Of a stretch of 64,000 nucleotides of DNA, positions 1 through 8,113 are shown piece after piece. Where the stretch lies: contig NZ_BSEV01000004.1 in NCBI RefSeq assembly GCF_027922005.1, forward strand, positions 62,001 through 126,000. The letters are read 5' to 3'. This stretch comes from Streptosporangium carneum. GTDB lineage: Bacteria; Actinomycetota; Actinomycetes; Streptosporangiales; Streptosporangiaceae. The stretch's first letter is position 1. Each line of letters opens with the position of its first letter. Under the pieces are notes generated by a model. That model saw only the letters and a list, made by a program, of their open reading frames with translations, did no database searches and was not told where the DNA came from. The translations under genes and the position numbers were made by a program.

Positions 1-2
1 AC

Positions 3-611
3 CTCGCCCAGGCCGCGGCCGAGGCCGGAGTGCGGCACGTGGTCAAGATGTCGGTGATCGGCGCAGAATACGGATTCGGCGACCTGATGAGCACCTGGCA
101 CCTGGCCGGTGAACGCGCCATCCGGCAGGTGGGGCTGCCCTGGACGTTTCTCCGGCCCGGCGAGTTCATGTCCAACGCCCGTCTCTGGGCGGCGACCGTC
201 AAGTCCCAGGGGGTCGTCTACTGGCCGCACGGCCACGTCAAGGTGGCGGTGATCGACCCACGGGACATCGCCGCACTGGCCGTGGCGGCGCTCACCTCGC
301 CAGGACACGAGGGGAAGGCCTACCGGATCAGCGGCCCCGAGGCTCTGACCGTCGGAGAGAGAGTCGGCACGCTCGGCGCGGCGCTGGGCCGAGCGCTGCG
401 TCACGTCGAGATCCCGGTGTCCGCCGCGCGCGACGCCGCGGCCAGAGCGGGCAGGCAGCCGCTGGTGGTCGAGACCGCGCTGACCAACATGGGCAGTGAC
501 GACTACAGGGTCCCCTACGCCCAGGTGCTCCCCGTCTCCCGGGACGTCCTCGGGCGAGAACCCCGCACGTTCGCCGAATGGGCGGCCGACCACATCGGGC
601 TCTTCCGCTGA
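3..611 (+). CDS. NmrA-like NAD(P)-binding reductase, 5' end outside window
   Basis: The reading frame is open from base 3 and ends at TGA 609-611, so the N-terminal Rossmann GxxGxxG segment lies upstream of the window. The visible 202 residues include VKMSVIGAE and WTFLRPGEFMSNA, which match the core of atypical short-chain dehydrogenases of the NmrA/azoreductase-like group. These are NAD(P)-binding proteins that act as reductases or redox sensors. The C-terminal part (DPRDIAALAVAAL, then a GxAYRISGPEALT segment) is the usual substrate-side region. No catalytic YxxxK is visible, as is common in NmrA-like proteins, so enzyme activity is not assured. The substrate cannot be predicted. Confidence 0.75.
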   Translation, partial: LAQAAAEAGVRHVVKMSVIGAEYGFGDLMSTWHLAGERAIRQVGLPWTFLRPGEFMSNARLWAATVKSQGVVYWPHGHVKVAVIDPRDIAALAVAALTSPGHEGKAYRISGPEALTVGERVGTLGAALGRALRHVEIPVSAARDAAARAGRQPLVVETALTNMGSDDYRVPYAQVLPVSRDVLGREPRTFAEWAADHIGLFR

Positions 612-755
612 CCCGGCGCCGAGAGTCTGCGGATCGGGCGCCCTCGAGCCGCTGGCAGGGTGATACAAGCATTTTGTGAGGGATGTGTAAGGGCCCCCTC
701 CTAAATTCGTTCTCGCCTCACAGAAACCAGGAACAGAGGACGAATGGAGACGAAC

Positions 756-899
756 ATGCGTGCCGTCACATGGGGGCCGGTGAACGCGACAGCGTCGTAC
801 ACCGGCGGCGCGAACGGGTGCGGGGCGGGGACGTGGACCGGGCGGGCAGGGCGCACCGCGAACGTCCCGGCCGAGAGCGACAGCGTCCGGATCACCTGA
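756..899 (+). CDS. Possible 47-residue peptide
   Basis: An ATG at 756 follows a GGAGA ribosome-binding sequence about six bases upstream and opens a 47-codon frame ending in TGA 897-899. The product starts MRAVTWGPVNATASYTGG and ends ESDSVRIT. It is rich in Thr, Ser, Gly and Ala, with a single Cys and no membrane segment. I do not recognise a family. Two strong hairpins directly downstream suggest that a transcript really ends here. The gene faces the large SARP regulator. A structural or signalling peptide is possible, but there is no modifying enzyme beside it. Coding status is uncertain because GC-rich DNA has many chance frames. Confidence 0.4.
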   Translation: MRAVTWGPVNATASYTGGANGCGAGTWTGRAGRTANVPAESDSVRIT

Positions 900-916
900 G
901 CGCCGTCTGAGTGAGG

Positions 917-960
917 CCGGGAGGAGGGACGCCGGGGGGCGTCACGCTCCCTCCTCCCGG
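917..960 (+). terminator. Hairpin terminator after the small peptide gene
   Basis: Perfect 13-bp inverted repeat (CCGGGAGGAGGGA at 917-929 with its complement at 948-960) and an 18-base loop. It lies 17 bases after the peptide stop. There is no U tract, which is usual for high-GC actinomycetes. Confidence 0.6.
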
Positions 961-963
961 TCC

Positions 964-1014
964 GGGCGTGCCGCCCGCCCCCGCACACGGGGGGCGGGGA
1001 CGGGCGGCACGCCC
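964..1014. terminator. Second hairpin, shared by convergent genes
   Basis: Perfect 14-bp inverted repeat (GGGCGTGCCGCCCG at 964-977 with its complement at 1001-1014). It sits 30 bases beyond the stop of the minus-strand SARP gene and can serve both directions. Confidence 0.6.
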
Positions 1015-1043
1015 CTCAGCCCGTTCTCATGCGGGCCCGGCCC

Positions 1044-3863
1044 TCACGCCCGATGAAGGATCGCGGCGCGGGAGCCGGTCTCCGCCAGGCGCCGCCGCAC
1101 GGCGGTGGCCCGATCGTCGTCCAGCTCGACGAAGATCTCCTCGGCCTCCCGCCAGCGGGCCCACGCCCCCTCGAGGTCGCCGGAGCCGTACAGGGCCTCA
1201 CCCAGCAGGCTCAGCACGCCGGCCTCGCCCCTGCGGTCGTCGAACTCCCGCACCAGCTCCAGCGCCTCGCCGAAGAGCACGACGGCCTCGTCGAACCGGC
1301 CGAGCCCGGCGTTGGCGATGCCGAGGGTGCGCAGCGCCTCGCCCTTGCGATAGCGGTCGCCCAGCTCGGTGTAGAGGTCGAGCGCCGCGCGCGCCGCGGC
1401 CAGCGCCTCACCGTGACGGCCCCGCTCGTTGTCGTTGTCCGCGAGTTCGTTGAGCGTCTCGCCCTCCAGACAGCGGTCGCCGCTCTCCCGCGCGATGTTC
1501 AGCGCCTGGCCGTAGCAGGCGGCGGAGTCGGCGAAGCGGCCGAGCCTGAAACAGGTGGCGCCGAGGTTGAGCAGCACGTCTCCCTCCAGGTGGCGGTTCC
1601 CGACGTGCCGGGCGACCGCCAGCGCCTCGTCGTAGTGCGCGACGGCCTCCCCCAGACGGCCGAGGCCGGTGTTGACCCAGGCCAGGTGGTTCAGGGCGTA
1701 GCCCTCCTCGAAGAGCTCGCCGGCGGCCCTGGTCGCCTCGACCGCGACGCGGTAGAGGTCGACCCACGCCTCTCCCGGCACGTGGAAGTCGAGGAAGGCC
1801 CCCAGCATCCGGGGAATCCGCCAGGCGGGCTCGTGCCATCCCCGCGCCGCCGCGTGGTGGGCCGCCGCCATGAGATTGGCAAGCTCCTCCTCGTACCAGC
1901 CGACGGCGTCCTCGGGACGGTCGAAGCGCGGCAGGTCGAGGTCCTCGGGCGCGGGCCCGGTCGCCAGGCCCCCTCTGGCGGGCGGCAGGTGCTCGGCGGC
2001 GTTCCGCGCGGTGTGCAGGTACCAGTCCAGCACCCGGCCGAGCGCGGCGTCCTGGTCCTCTCCCTCCCGCGCCCGCTCCGCGGCGTAGCTGCGCAGCAGG
2101 TCGTGGAAGTCGTACCGGCCGGGAAACCGGGAACGGAGCAGGTGGTCGGCGGTGAGCCGGTCGAGCAGCCGGGTGACGTCCGCGGCCTCCTCGCCCATCA
2201 GGGCCGCCGCGGCCCCCGTGCTCACCTCGGGGCCCGGATGCAGGCCGAGCAGCCGGAACAGGCGCGCGGCGTCGGGGTCCAGCGCGCCGTAGGTCCAGGA
2301 GAACACCGCCCGCAGGTCGGTGTGGTCGCCGTCCCCCGCGTCGAGAGCCGTCAGCCGGGTGCGCTCGTCGCGCAGGTCCGCCACGAGCTTGCCGAGCGGG
2401 ACGCCGGGGAAGCGCGCCGCGCGCTCGGCGAAGATGCGCAGCGCCAGCGGAAGACGGGCGCACCGCTCCACGATCTCCGCGACCGCGTCCGGGGCCGAGG
2501 CCACGCGGTCCGCGCCGAGCACCTTCGCCAGCAGCTCGCTCGCCTCCTGCGGGGGCATCTGGTCGAGGACGACGCGCTGCGCGCCGTACTCGACGACGAG
2601 GCCGCGCAGCTGGTTGCGGCTGGTGACGACGACCATGCCGTCCGAGCCCGGGATCAACGGGCGGATCTGCTCGCTGCTGCCCGCGTTGTCGAGCAGGAGA
2701 AGGATCCGCTTGTCGGTCAGGAGCGTCCTGAACAGCGCGGAGCGCTCCTCGAGACCGGCGGGGATCCTGTCGGGCGGGGTGCCCAGGGCCCGCAGCAGCG
2801 TCTCCAGGGCCTTCGCCGGGTCGACGGGCGGCTCGGGGCCGTATCCGTGCAGGTCGAGGTAGAGCTGCCCGTCGGGGAAGCGCTCGGAGATCCGGCGCGC
2901 CCAGTGGACGGCCAGCGCCGTCTTGCCGGATCCCGCGGTGCCCTGCAACGACACGATCCACGGCCCCGTCCGGGTCGCGGACTCGGTGTCGTCGAACAGC
3001 CGGTCGAGCGAGGCCAGCTCGGCCCTGCGCCCGGCGAACCCCGGTATGTCGGGACGGAGCTGGCGGGGGACCGGGGGCGGGGTCTCCTCACGCGGCGCGG
3101 GACGCGCCTCCTGGAGGGAGGCGGGTGGGGCGTCGGTGAGGATCGCCTGGTAGGTGGCGCGCAGCGAGGGGCCGGGGTCGACGCCGAGCTCCTCGGCCAG
3201 CAACGCGCTCAGCGAGTGGTACGCCTGGAGCGCCTCCGCGTGCCGCCCGCTGCGGTGCAGGGAGAGCATCAGCAGCTCCCAGAACGGCTCACGCAGCGGG
3301 TGCGAGCGGGTCAGCTCCCGAAGCGTGGCGACCAGCTCCGCGTGCCTGCCGGTCCGCAGGCCGACGTCGAGCCACTGTTCCTGCAGACGCAGCCACTCCT
3401 CGGCCAGCGGCTCGACCTCCCGCTCGTGGAGCGTCGGCGAGTCCACGTTGGACAGCGCGGGCCCCCGCCACAGCTCGATCGCCTCCGACAACGCGTGCGA
3501 GGCCGACCGCAGGTCGCCGGCGTTCACCGCCCGCCGCCCCGCGCTCGCCAGGTCACGCAGCCGCAGCAGGTCCAGAGAGCCCGCGTCGACCTCGGCGCGG
3601 TAGCCGTCGGGCACCGTGCGGATGATCTCCCGCGCCCCGAGCCGCTGCCGCAGCCGGTTGACGTAGCTGTGCACGGTCGCCCTGGCCCTGTCGGGGTCGT
3701 CCGCGCCGTCCTCCCACAGCCACGAGACCAGCCGGGAGACGGGAACGGTCTCACCGGGACGCAGCAGCAGGCCGCCCAGCACCACGCGCAGCTTGTTGCC
3801 GCCGATCGGCACCTCCTGGCCTTCGGAGAGCACGGTCAGCGGACCGAGTACACGAAACCTCAC
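1044..3863 (-). CDS. AfsR/SARP-family transcriptional regulator (BTAD, NB-ARC, TPR)
   Basis: A 939-residue regulator of the AfsR/SARP class. In order: a winged-helix DNA-binding domain (residues 1-95, opening VRFRVLGPLTVLSEGQEVP), a bacterial transcriptional activation domain (about 96-245), an NB-ARC STAND ATPase with Walker A GTAGSGKTALAVHW near residue 306 and Walker B RILLLLDNAG near 386, and a C-terminal run of about six TPR repeats (about 690-930) with repeated LGRxxEAVxxY/F units. I chose GTG 3863 because AGGGG lies five bases upstream and the SARP domain starts at once; an earlier upstream start would add 24 residues with no conserved feature. Such proteins bind direct heptamer repeats and often control secondary metabolism. 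No biosynthetic cluster adjoins it, so the target is unknown. A Ser/Thr kinase partner, as for AfsR, is not visible here. Confidence 0.9.
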   Translation of the reverse strand: MRFRVLGPLTVLSEGQEVPIGGNKLRVVLGGLLLRPGETVPVSRLVSWLWEDGADDPDRARATVHSYVNRLRQRLGAREIIRTVPDGYRAEVDAGSLDLLRLRDLASAGRRAVNAGDLRSASHALSEAIELWRGPALSNVDSPTLHEREVEPLAEEWLRLQEQWLDVGLRTGRHAELVATLRELTRSHPLREPFWELLMLSLHRSGRHAEALQAYHSLSALLAEELGVDPGPSLRATYQAILTDAPPASLQEARPAPREETPPPVPRQLRPDIPGFAGRRAELASLDRLFDDTESATRTGPWIVSLQGTAGSGKTALAVHWARRISERFPDGQLYLDLHGYGPEPPVDPAKALETLLRALGTPPDRIPAGLEERSALFRTLLTDKRILLLLDNAGSSEQIRPLIPGSDGMVVVTSRNQLRGLVVEYGAQRVVLDQMPPQEASELLAKVLGADRVASAPDAVAEIVERCARLPLALRIFAERAARFPGVPLGKLVADLRDERTRLTALDAGDGDHTDLRAVFSWTYGALDPDAARLFRLLGLHPGPEVSTGAAAALMGEEAADVTRLLDRLTADHLLRSRFPGRYDFHDLLRSYAAERAREGEDQDAALGRVLDWYLHTARNAAEHLPPARGGLATGPAPEDLDLPRFDRPEDAVGWYEEELANLMAAAHHAAARGWHEPAWRIPRMLGAFLDFHVPGEAWVDLYRVAVEATRAAGELFEEGYALNHLAWVNTGLGRLGEAVAHYDEALAVARHVGNRHLEGDVLLNLGATCFRLGRFADSAACYGQALNIARESGDRCLEGETLNELADNDNERGRHGEALAAARAALDLYTELGDRYRKGEALRTLGIANAGLGRFDEAVVLFGEALELVREFDDRRGEAGVLSLLGEALYGSGDLEGAWARWREAEEIFVELDDDRATAVRRRLAETGSRAAILHRA

Positions 3864-4032
3864 ACCATCCCCTGTGACGCAGAGCCGATGAGCATCGCCG
3901 CTCGCGGCGGAAACGGCGGAAACGGCGGGCCACACGCTACCGCCGAAGGGCTCGGGGCGCGTACCTCGAGGGATCGCGGCTCCCGCGCGGGGAAAGGAGA
4001 CGCGAGGAGACGGAAGAGGCCCGGGCGGGGGC

Positions 4033-5049
4033 TCAGACGTCCCTGGCGAGAAGCTCCTTCAGCGCGTCGTCGATGAACTTCGTGTCCACCGGGTTGAGGC
4101 CCCCTCCGGCGAAGTGCCCCCAGGCACCCGGGATGACCCGCAGCTCCGCCGCCGGCATGTGCGCGACCTCCCACTCGTTGTCCTCGGGAGTGAAGTAGAG
4201 GTCCTGCAGCCCGGGCATGACGATCGCGGGCGCCGTGATCGAGGCGAGCGCCTCCTCGACGCCCCCGAACCCGGGAGTCGCGCCGATGTCGGCGTTCTGC
4301 CAGGTCCACAGCATCGCGAGCAGGTTGTTCGCGTCGCGCCTGACGAACAGCCCCTCCCAGAAGCCGACGAGGAAGTCCTCCAGGGAGCCGTAGCCGAGCG
4401 GGTCGCGCTCGTAGATCCTCTCCCGGTAGAACTGCTGGGAGAAACCCCAGCCCGCGTAGACGCGGGACAGGGCCCGCAGGCCGGTTCCCGGTTGCTCGCC
4501 GTACCAGCCGTTGGCCCATCCGGCGTCCGCGGTGAGCGCGGCCTTGACCCCCTCGAGGAAGACGATGTTGTGCAGGCTGGTCTTCGCGGCCCCGCAGAAG
4601 GGGAGGATCCGCCGGACCATCCCGGGATGGCTGACCGCCCACTGGTAGGTCTGGCCCGCCCCCATCGACCAGCCGGTGACGAGCTCGAGGCGCTCTATGC
4701 CGAACCGCTCGGTGACCAGCCGGTGCTGCGCCTCGACGTTGTCGTACATCGTCACGTGCGGGAACCGCGCGCGGTCGTGCGGCGGCGGGGTGTTGCTCGG
4801 CGACGAGGACAGGCCGTTGCCGAACATGTTCGGGATGACGATGAAGTATCTCGAGGGGTCGAGGGCCATGCCCTCGCCGATGAGCCACTCGTTGTCGTAG
4901 TGCTGGCCCGAGTACCACGTGGGGTAGACGATCGCGTTGCCCCGGTCCGCGTCGAGCTCGCCGTAGGTCTTGTAGGCGAGCTTGGCGTCGGGCAGCGTCG
5001 TGCCGTTCCGCAGCCGGAGGTCTCCCAGGTCGAACACGTCGTAGTCCAT
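4033..5049 (-). CDS. MetX-like alpha/beta-hydrolase (homoserine acetyltransferase family)
   Basis: A 338-residue alpha/beta-hydrolase that resembles homoserine O-acetyltransferase (MetX). The nucleophile elbow is GWSMGAGQ (Ser near residue 128). The candidate acid is in GLQDLYFTP (near 280) and the histidine in WGHFAGGG (near 311). The N-terminal part (LAYKTYGELDADRGNAIVYPTWYSG) is typical of the family. True MetX proteins usually carry GGSxGG and a GHDxFL histidine motif; both differ here, so a hydrolase or acyltransferase of another substrate is more likely than methionine synthesis. ATG 5049 is preceded by AGGAGG at five bases. It stands alone between the SARP gene and a MoaD-like gene, all on the minus strand. 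Confidence 0.8.
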   Translation of the reverse strand: MDYDVFDLGDLRLRNGTTLPDAKLAYKTYGELDADRGNAIVYPTWYSGQHYDNEWLIGEGMALDPSRYFIVIPNMFGNGLSSSPSNTPPPHDRARFPHVTMYDNVEAQHRLVTERFGIERLELVTGWSMGAGQTYQWAVSHPGMVRRILPFCGAAKTSLHNIVFLEGVKAALTADAGWANGWYGEQPGTGLRALSRVYAGWGFSQQFYRERIYERDPLGYGSLEDFLVGFWEGLFVRRDANNLLAMLWTWQNADIGATPGFGGVEEALASITAPAIVMPGLQDLYFTPEDNEWEVAHMPAAELRVIPGAWGHFAGGGLNPVDTKFIDDALKELLARDV

Positions 5050-5134
5050 CGTGGCCTCCTTGCCGACCACCGGTCTCGACCGCCCGATGTCACCTCCATG
5101 GTAGTCCCGGGCAGATCGAGCGCCCCGGTCCGGG

Positions 5135-5170
5135 GCGCGGCCCGGGAGGGCGCGGCCCGGGAGGGCGCGG
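5135..5170. repeat. 15-bp tandem repeat, about 2.4 copies
   Basis: The unit GCGCGGCCCGGGAGG occurs at 5135-5149 and 5150-5164 with a partial third copy to 5170. It lies upstream of the MetX-like gene, in the gap after the MoaD-like gene. No function is evident. Confidence 0.7.
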
Positions 5171-5248
5171 CGGGGCCGGGGGCTCCTGGAGGGCGGAGCC
5201 CGTCGAAGGCCTGGACGCGGCGCCGGGGAGCGCGGTCCCCGTCCGCGC

Positions 5249-5566
5249 TCAGCGCGCCCTGGTCAGGGCGGGCATGAGGTGAACCTCGGCGCCCGGCGGC
5301 AGGGCGCAGCCAAGGCCGCCGAGTCCTCTGGCGTTCTCGCCGCAGACGAACATGCCGATGTGGCGGCGGACGCGTCCCTGGTCGTCGCGGATCCTCCGCT
5401 CGATCGACGGGTGCGTACGGCAGAGCGTGTCGAGGGCGGCGCCCAGCGTGGGGTGACCGCCGTCGTGGTCGGCGACCGCGAAGACGCGGATCTCCACCAT
5501 GTCGCCCGCCCAGCGCCCCAGGGCGGAGGGAAGTACGAACGTCACAAGTGTGATGGGCTTGGCCAT
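5249..5566 (-). CDS. MoaD/ThiS-like ubiquitin-fold protein without terminal GlyGly
   Basis: A 105-residue protein with the beta-grasp pattern of the MoaD/ThiS family (VTFVLPSALGRWAG, then TLGAALDTLCRTHPSIERRI and RVRRHIGMFVCGEN). MoaD and ThiS act as sulfur carriers after adenylation and thiocarboxylation of a C-terminal GlyGly. This protein ends in MPALTRAR, with no diglycine, so it cannot be charged in the usual way unless it is processed. No MoeB-like activating enzyme or molybdopterin gene is adjacent. The next gene upstream, 103 bases away on the same strand, is a flavohemoprotein. Assignment to the superfamily is fairly firm; the role is unknown. Confidence 0.7.
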   Translation of the reverse strand: MAKPITLVTFVLPSALGRWAGDMVEIRVFAVADHDGGHPTLGAALDTLCRTHPSIERRIRDDQGRVRRHIGMFVCGENARGLGGLGCALPPGAEVHLMPALTRAR

Positions 5567-5669
5567 CGCTCTCCCTCCGGATGCGGCCTCATGCTGCCAT
5601 GTCGCGACCTGTCCCGTCTCGCGCTCGACGAATCACGCGGCGGATCGGGTGGTTGCTCCTGAATGTCGG

Positions 5670-6785
5670 TCAGTGTTCTCCGTGGACGAGGTCCCGGTGG
5701 ATGTCGGCGGGCGGCACGCCGTTGCGCTGGAGCCGGTGGACCGTCTCGTCGACCATGGCGGCGGGGCCGCACACGTAGACCTCGTGACCCGCCCAGGAAC
5801 GGAACCGTTCCATCACCTCCGGCACCTGCCCCCGGGCGCCGCCGTAGCCGGGCTCGCCGGAGACCACGGGGAGCACCTTCAGCCAGGGAAGGCGTGACTG
5901 CATCCTGATCAGGTCGGGCAGGTCGTAGAGCTCGCGCGAGGTGCGCGCGCCGCACAGCAGGTGGACGTTGGGCCGCCTGCCCGACTCGGCCACGTGCTCC
6001 ACGATGGCCTTCAGGGGCGCGAGTCCGGTGCCTCCCGCGACGCACAGGATGTCGCGCCCCGAGGCGGCGGGGGTCATCGTGCCGACCGGGGGGCCGAGCA
6101 TCAGTGTGTCTCCGGCCTGGGTGTGCTCGACCAGGGCGGTGGAGACCCAGCCGCCGGGGACCGCCCTGACGTGCAGACGGACGGTGTTGTCCCGCCGTGG
6201 CGCGTTGGCGATGGAGAACGGGCGCCACACCCGCGGCCAGCGCGCGCTCTGCACGTTGACGTACTGGCCGGGCAGGTACGGCAGGCGCTCGCCCGGCCGC
6301 AGCGTGATCACGGCGATGTCCGGAGTGCGGAGTTCGTGGTCGATCACCTCGGCCAGCCACCAGGCGGGGGAGACCCCCGAGTCCGAGTCGGCGGAGCCGA
6401 TCATGATGTCGGCGGCGGCGGTGTAGGCGGCCAGCCAGGCCGCCTCCACCTCGGTGGTCCACGCCTCGGCGGCGAACCGCCGCACCGTGGCCAGCAGCGC
6501 TCTGCCGACGACGGCGTAGTGCTCGGCGAGGACTCCGTACTTGCGGTGGTCGCGGCCGAGCTGGCCGAGGAACGACGACAGGCTGTCCGGACTGTCCAGG
6601 CTCCACACGATCCTGGTCAGCGCGCTGAACAGGCGGTCGCGCTGAACGTCCATCGACGGCGGGAACATCGCCCGCAGGTGCGGGCTCTCGGCGAACAGGC
6701 GGCCGTAGAAGTACGCGGCGGCCTTGTCCGCGACGGGCTGGATGACGGCGAAGCTTTCCTTCACGAGACGCGGATTCAAGGACAT
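5670..6785 (-). CDS. hmp: Flavohemoprotein (globin + FAD/NAD reductase)
   Basis: A 371-residue two-domain protein. Residues 1-130 form a globin with AYFYGRLF (B-helix tyrosine region) and GRDHRKYGVLAEHY, whose His near residue 78 should be the haem ligand. The rest is a ferredoxin-NADP-reductase-type module with FAD motif RPFSIANAP, the NAD motif CVAGGTGLAPLKAIVEH and the closing VYVCGPAAMVDETV. Flavohemoglobins oxidise nitric oxide to nitrate with oxygen and NAD(P)H in the cytosol. At 371 residues it is slightly shorter than the E. coli enzyme (about 396). The start ATG 6785 has GGGTGGG nine bases upstream. The long AT-rich leader region may hold its control site. Confidence 0.88.
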   Translation of the reverse strand: MSLNPRLVKESFAVIQPVADKAAAYFYGRLFAESPHLRAMFPPSMDVQRDRLFSALTRIVWSLDSPDSLSSFLGQLGRDHRKYGVLAEHYAVVGRALLATVRRFAAEAWTTEVEAAWLAAYTAAADIMIGSADSDSGVSPAWWLAEVIDHELRTPDIAVITLRPGERLPYLPGQYVNVQSARWPRVWRPFSIANAPRRDNTVRLHVRAVPGGWVSTALVEHTQAGDTLMLGPPVGTMTPAASGRDILCVAGGTGLAPLKAIVEHVAESGRRPNVHLLCGARTSRELYDLPDLIRMQSRLPWLKVLPVVSGEPGYGGARGQVPEVMERFRSWAGHEVYVCGPAAMVDETVHRLQRNGVPPADIHRDLVHGEH

Positions 6786-7322
6786 GTGCAGAACCCACCC
6801 TAATTGACCGGATCAAAAGTCCGATCACGCAGACCTACCTCCTGACGGCTCCGGGTGATGAGCGTCCGGCGGCCCCGGCGCACCGTGGCGCTCGAATTCG
6901 AGTCTTCCATCACCTTGTGGGCGTCACAACGGGTTCTCCGCAATATCCGCAATATGGTGGGAATTCAAACTATCCGTAATGGCAGGGCTATTTTGAGTGA
7001 CCGCGCCGCGAGGGGAGATGGGGAGTAAGTGAATGAGAATCACATTTACCCGAAGTCTGCGATTTAACCGATTCAGGGATATTTGTCATGTTCCTACGGT
7101 GAGTTCCCGGTGTGAGGATCCGTTCGTCCCGCGTTCGGCGGACGAGGCCGGGCTCCGCTCGCCCCGCGGCGGCGGACGGCGCCCGGCGAGACGACACTGA
7201 GACCTTCAGATACGTGACATAACCGAAATGGTGTGCGCCATGATAGGGGGGCTGCCGGAGACGGGATGGGGGCTGTCCGAAACACGGACGTCACCCTTCC
7301 GAATCGCCCTCTTGGAGACCGC
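6786..7322. other. Intergenic region with AT-rich core
   Basis: 537 bases between the divergent flavohemoprotein and C26-like genes. The part from about 6935 to 7095 is clearly less GC-rich than its surroundings. It contains a tandem 9-bp repeat (6938-6955). Short frames on both strands lack codon bias, so I call no gene. Confidence 0.6.
6938..6955. repeat. Tandem CCGCAATAT pair upstream of hmp
   Basis: CCGCAATAT is directly repeated at 6938-6946 and 6947-6955, and a related CCGTAATGG follows near 6975. It lies 153 bases upstream of the flavohemoprotein start and could be an operator, but no known NsrR-type site is recognisable. Confidence 0.4.
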
Positions 7323-8012
7323 ATGCCTCGACCCCTGATCGGTATCACCGCCTACCTCGAGGCCGCCCGCTGGGGCAACTGGGTTCGCGAAGCCGTCCTG
7401 TCGCCCCCCGCCTACGCCCGTGCGGTCGAGAAGGCAGGGGGGATCCCGGTGCTGCTCCCGCCCATGAGTCCGGGCGGCGCCGACGACTACGCGCGCGGCC
7501 TGTCCGGAGTGATCCTGGCGGGCGGCTGCGAGCTCGACCCCGCCCTGTACGGCGCGGCCCGCGACGAGCGGGTCGACGCCCCCCAGGACCATCGCGACCG
7601 CTTCGAGCTCGCCCTGGCCCGCGCCGCCGTCAAAGCGGGCCTGCCGCTGCTGGCGGTCGCCAGGGGCATGCACGTCCTCAACGTCGCCCAGGGCGGCTCC
7701 CTGATCCCGTGGCTGCCCGACGAGGTCGGCCATGACCGCCACTCGGAGGCGGGCCGTGCCCACCTCGTCCAGATCAGCGTGTCGAGCAGGCTGGGCAAGG
7801 CGCTCGGCGACCACGCCGAGGTGACCGCGCCGCACCACCAGGCCGTCAAGCGGCTCGGCGCCGACCTGCTCGCGGTGGCCTGGGCCGACGACCAGATCGT
7901 CGAGGGCGTCGAGCTGCAGGGACACCCCTTCGGCGTCGGCGTCCAGTGGCACCCCGAGCGCGGCGGCGAGAACCGGCTGGTCGAGGCTCTGGTGGAGGCC
8001 GCGGGGCGCTGA
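7323..8012 (+). CDS. Class C26 glutamine-amidotransferase-like protein lacking the catalytic Cys
   Basis: A 229-residue homologue of gamma-glutamyl-gamma-aminobutyrate hydrolase (PuuD/peptidase C26). PLIGITAYLE at the N-terminus, GVILAGGCELDPALYG and the QWHPE motif (His210, Glu212) all match the family. The nucleophile motif normally reads CRGxQ; here the sequence is AVARGMHVLNVAQGG, with codon GCC (Ala) at residue 113 in place of Cys and His in place of the following Gln. The triad is therefore broken and hydrolysis by the usual thioester route is not expected. ATG 7323 has GGAG six bases upstream. It may be a binding or regulatory protein, or a decaying gene, but the rest of the fold is intact. 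Confidence 0.82.
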   Translation: MPRPLIGITAYLEAARWGNWVREAVLSPPAYARAVEKAGGIPVLLPPMSPGGADDYARGLSGVILAGGCELDPALYGAARDERVDAPQDHRDRFELALARAAVKAGLPLLAVARGMHVLNVAQGGSLIPWLPDEVGHDRHSEAGRAHLVQISVSSRLGKALGDHAEVTAPHHQAVKRLGADLLAVAWADDQIVEGVELQGHPFGVGVQWHPERGGENRLVEALVEAAGR

Positions 8013-8101
8013 CCGGCACGACCCCGGCGCGCGAGGCGGACAAACGGGTCCGCGCGGGACGGGCGCGTCGAACCAGGCGGTCCCCGACAGATGAGACGAA
8101 G

Positions 8102-8107
8102 TATGGT
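8102..8107 (+). promoter_or_regulatory. -10 element of a leaderless esterase transcript
   Basis: TATGGT ends six bases before ATG 8114, and there is no Shine-Dalgarno sequence. This spacing puts +1 at the start codon. Confidence 0.5.
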
Positions 8108-8113
8108 TCCGTC

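Noticed and set aside
1029-4076. Long plus-strand open frame (over 1000 codons) across the SARP gene
   Set aside because: It is the antisense shadow of a gene with clear SARP, NB-ARC and TPR domains. GC-rich codon bias leaves complementary frames open, and this one has no domain.
6988-7197. Possible short minus-strand peptide (MTNIPESVKSQ...) upstream of hmp
   Set aside because: It lies in the AT-rich control region, shows no codon bias and its ribosome-binding site is too close to the ATG.
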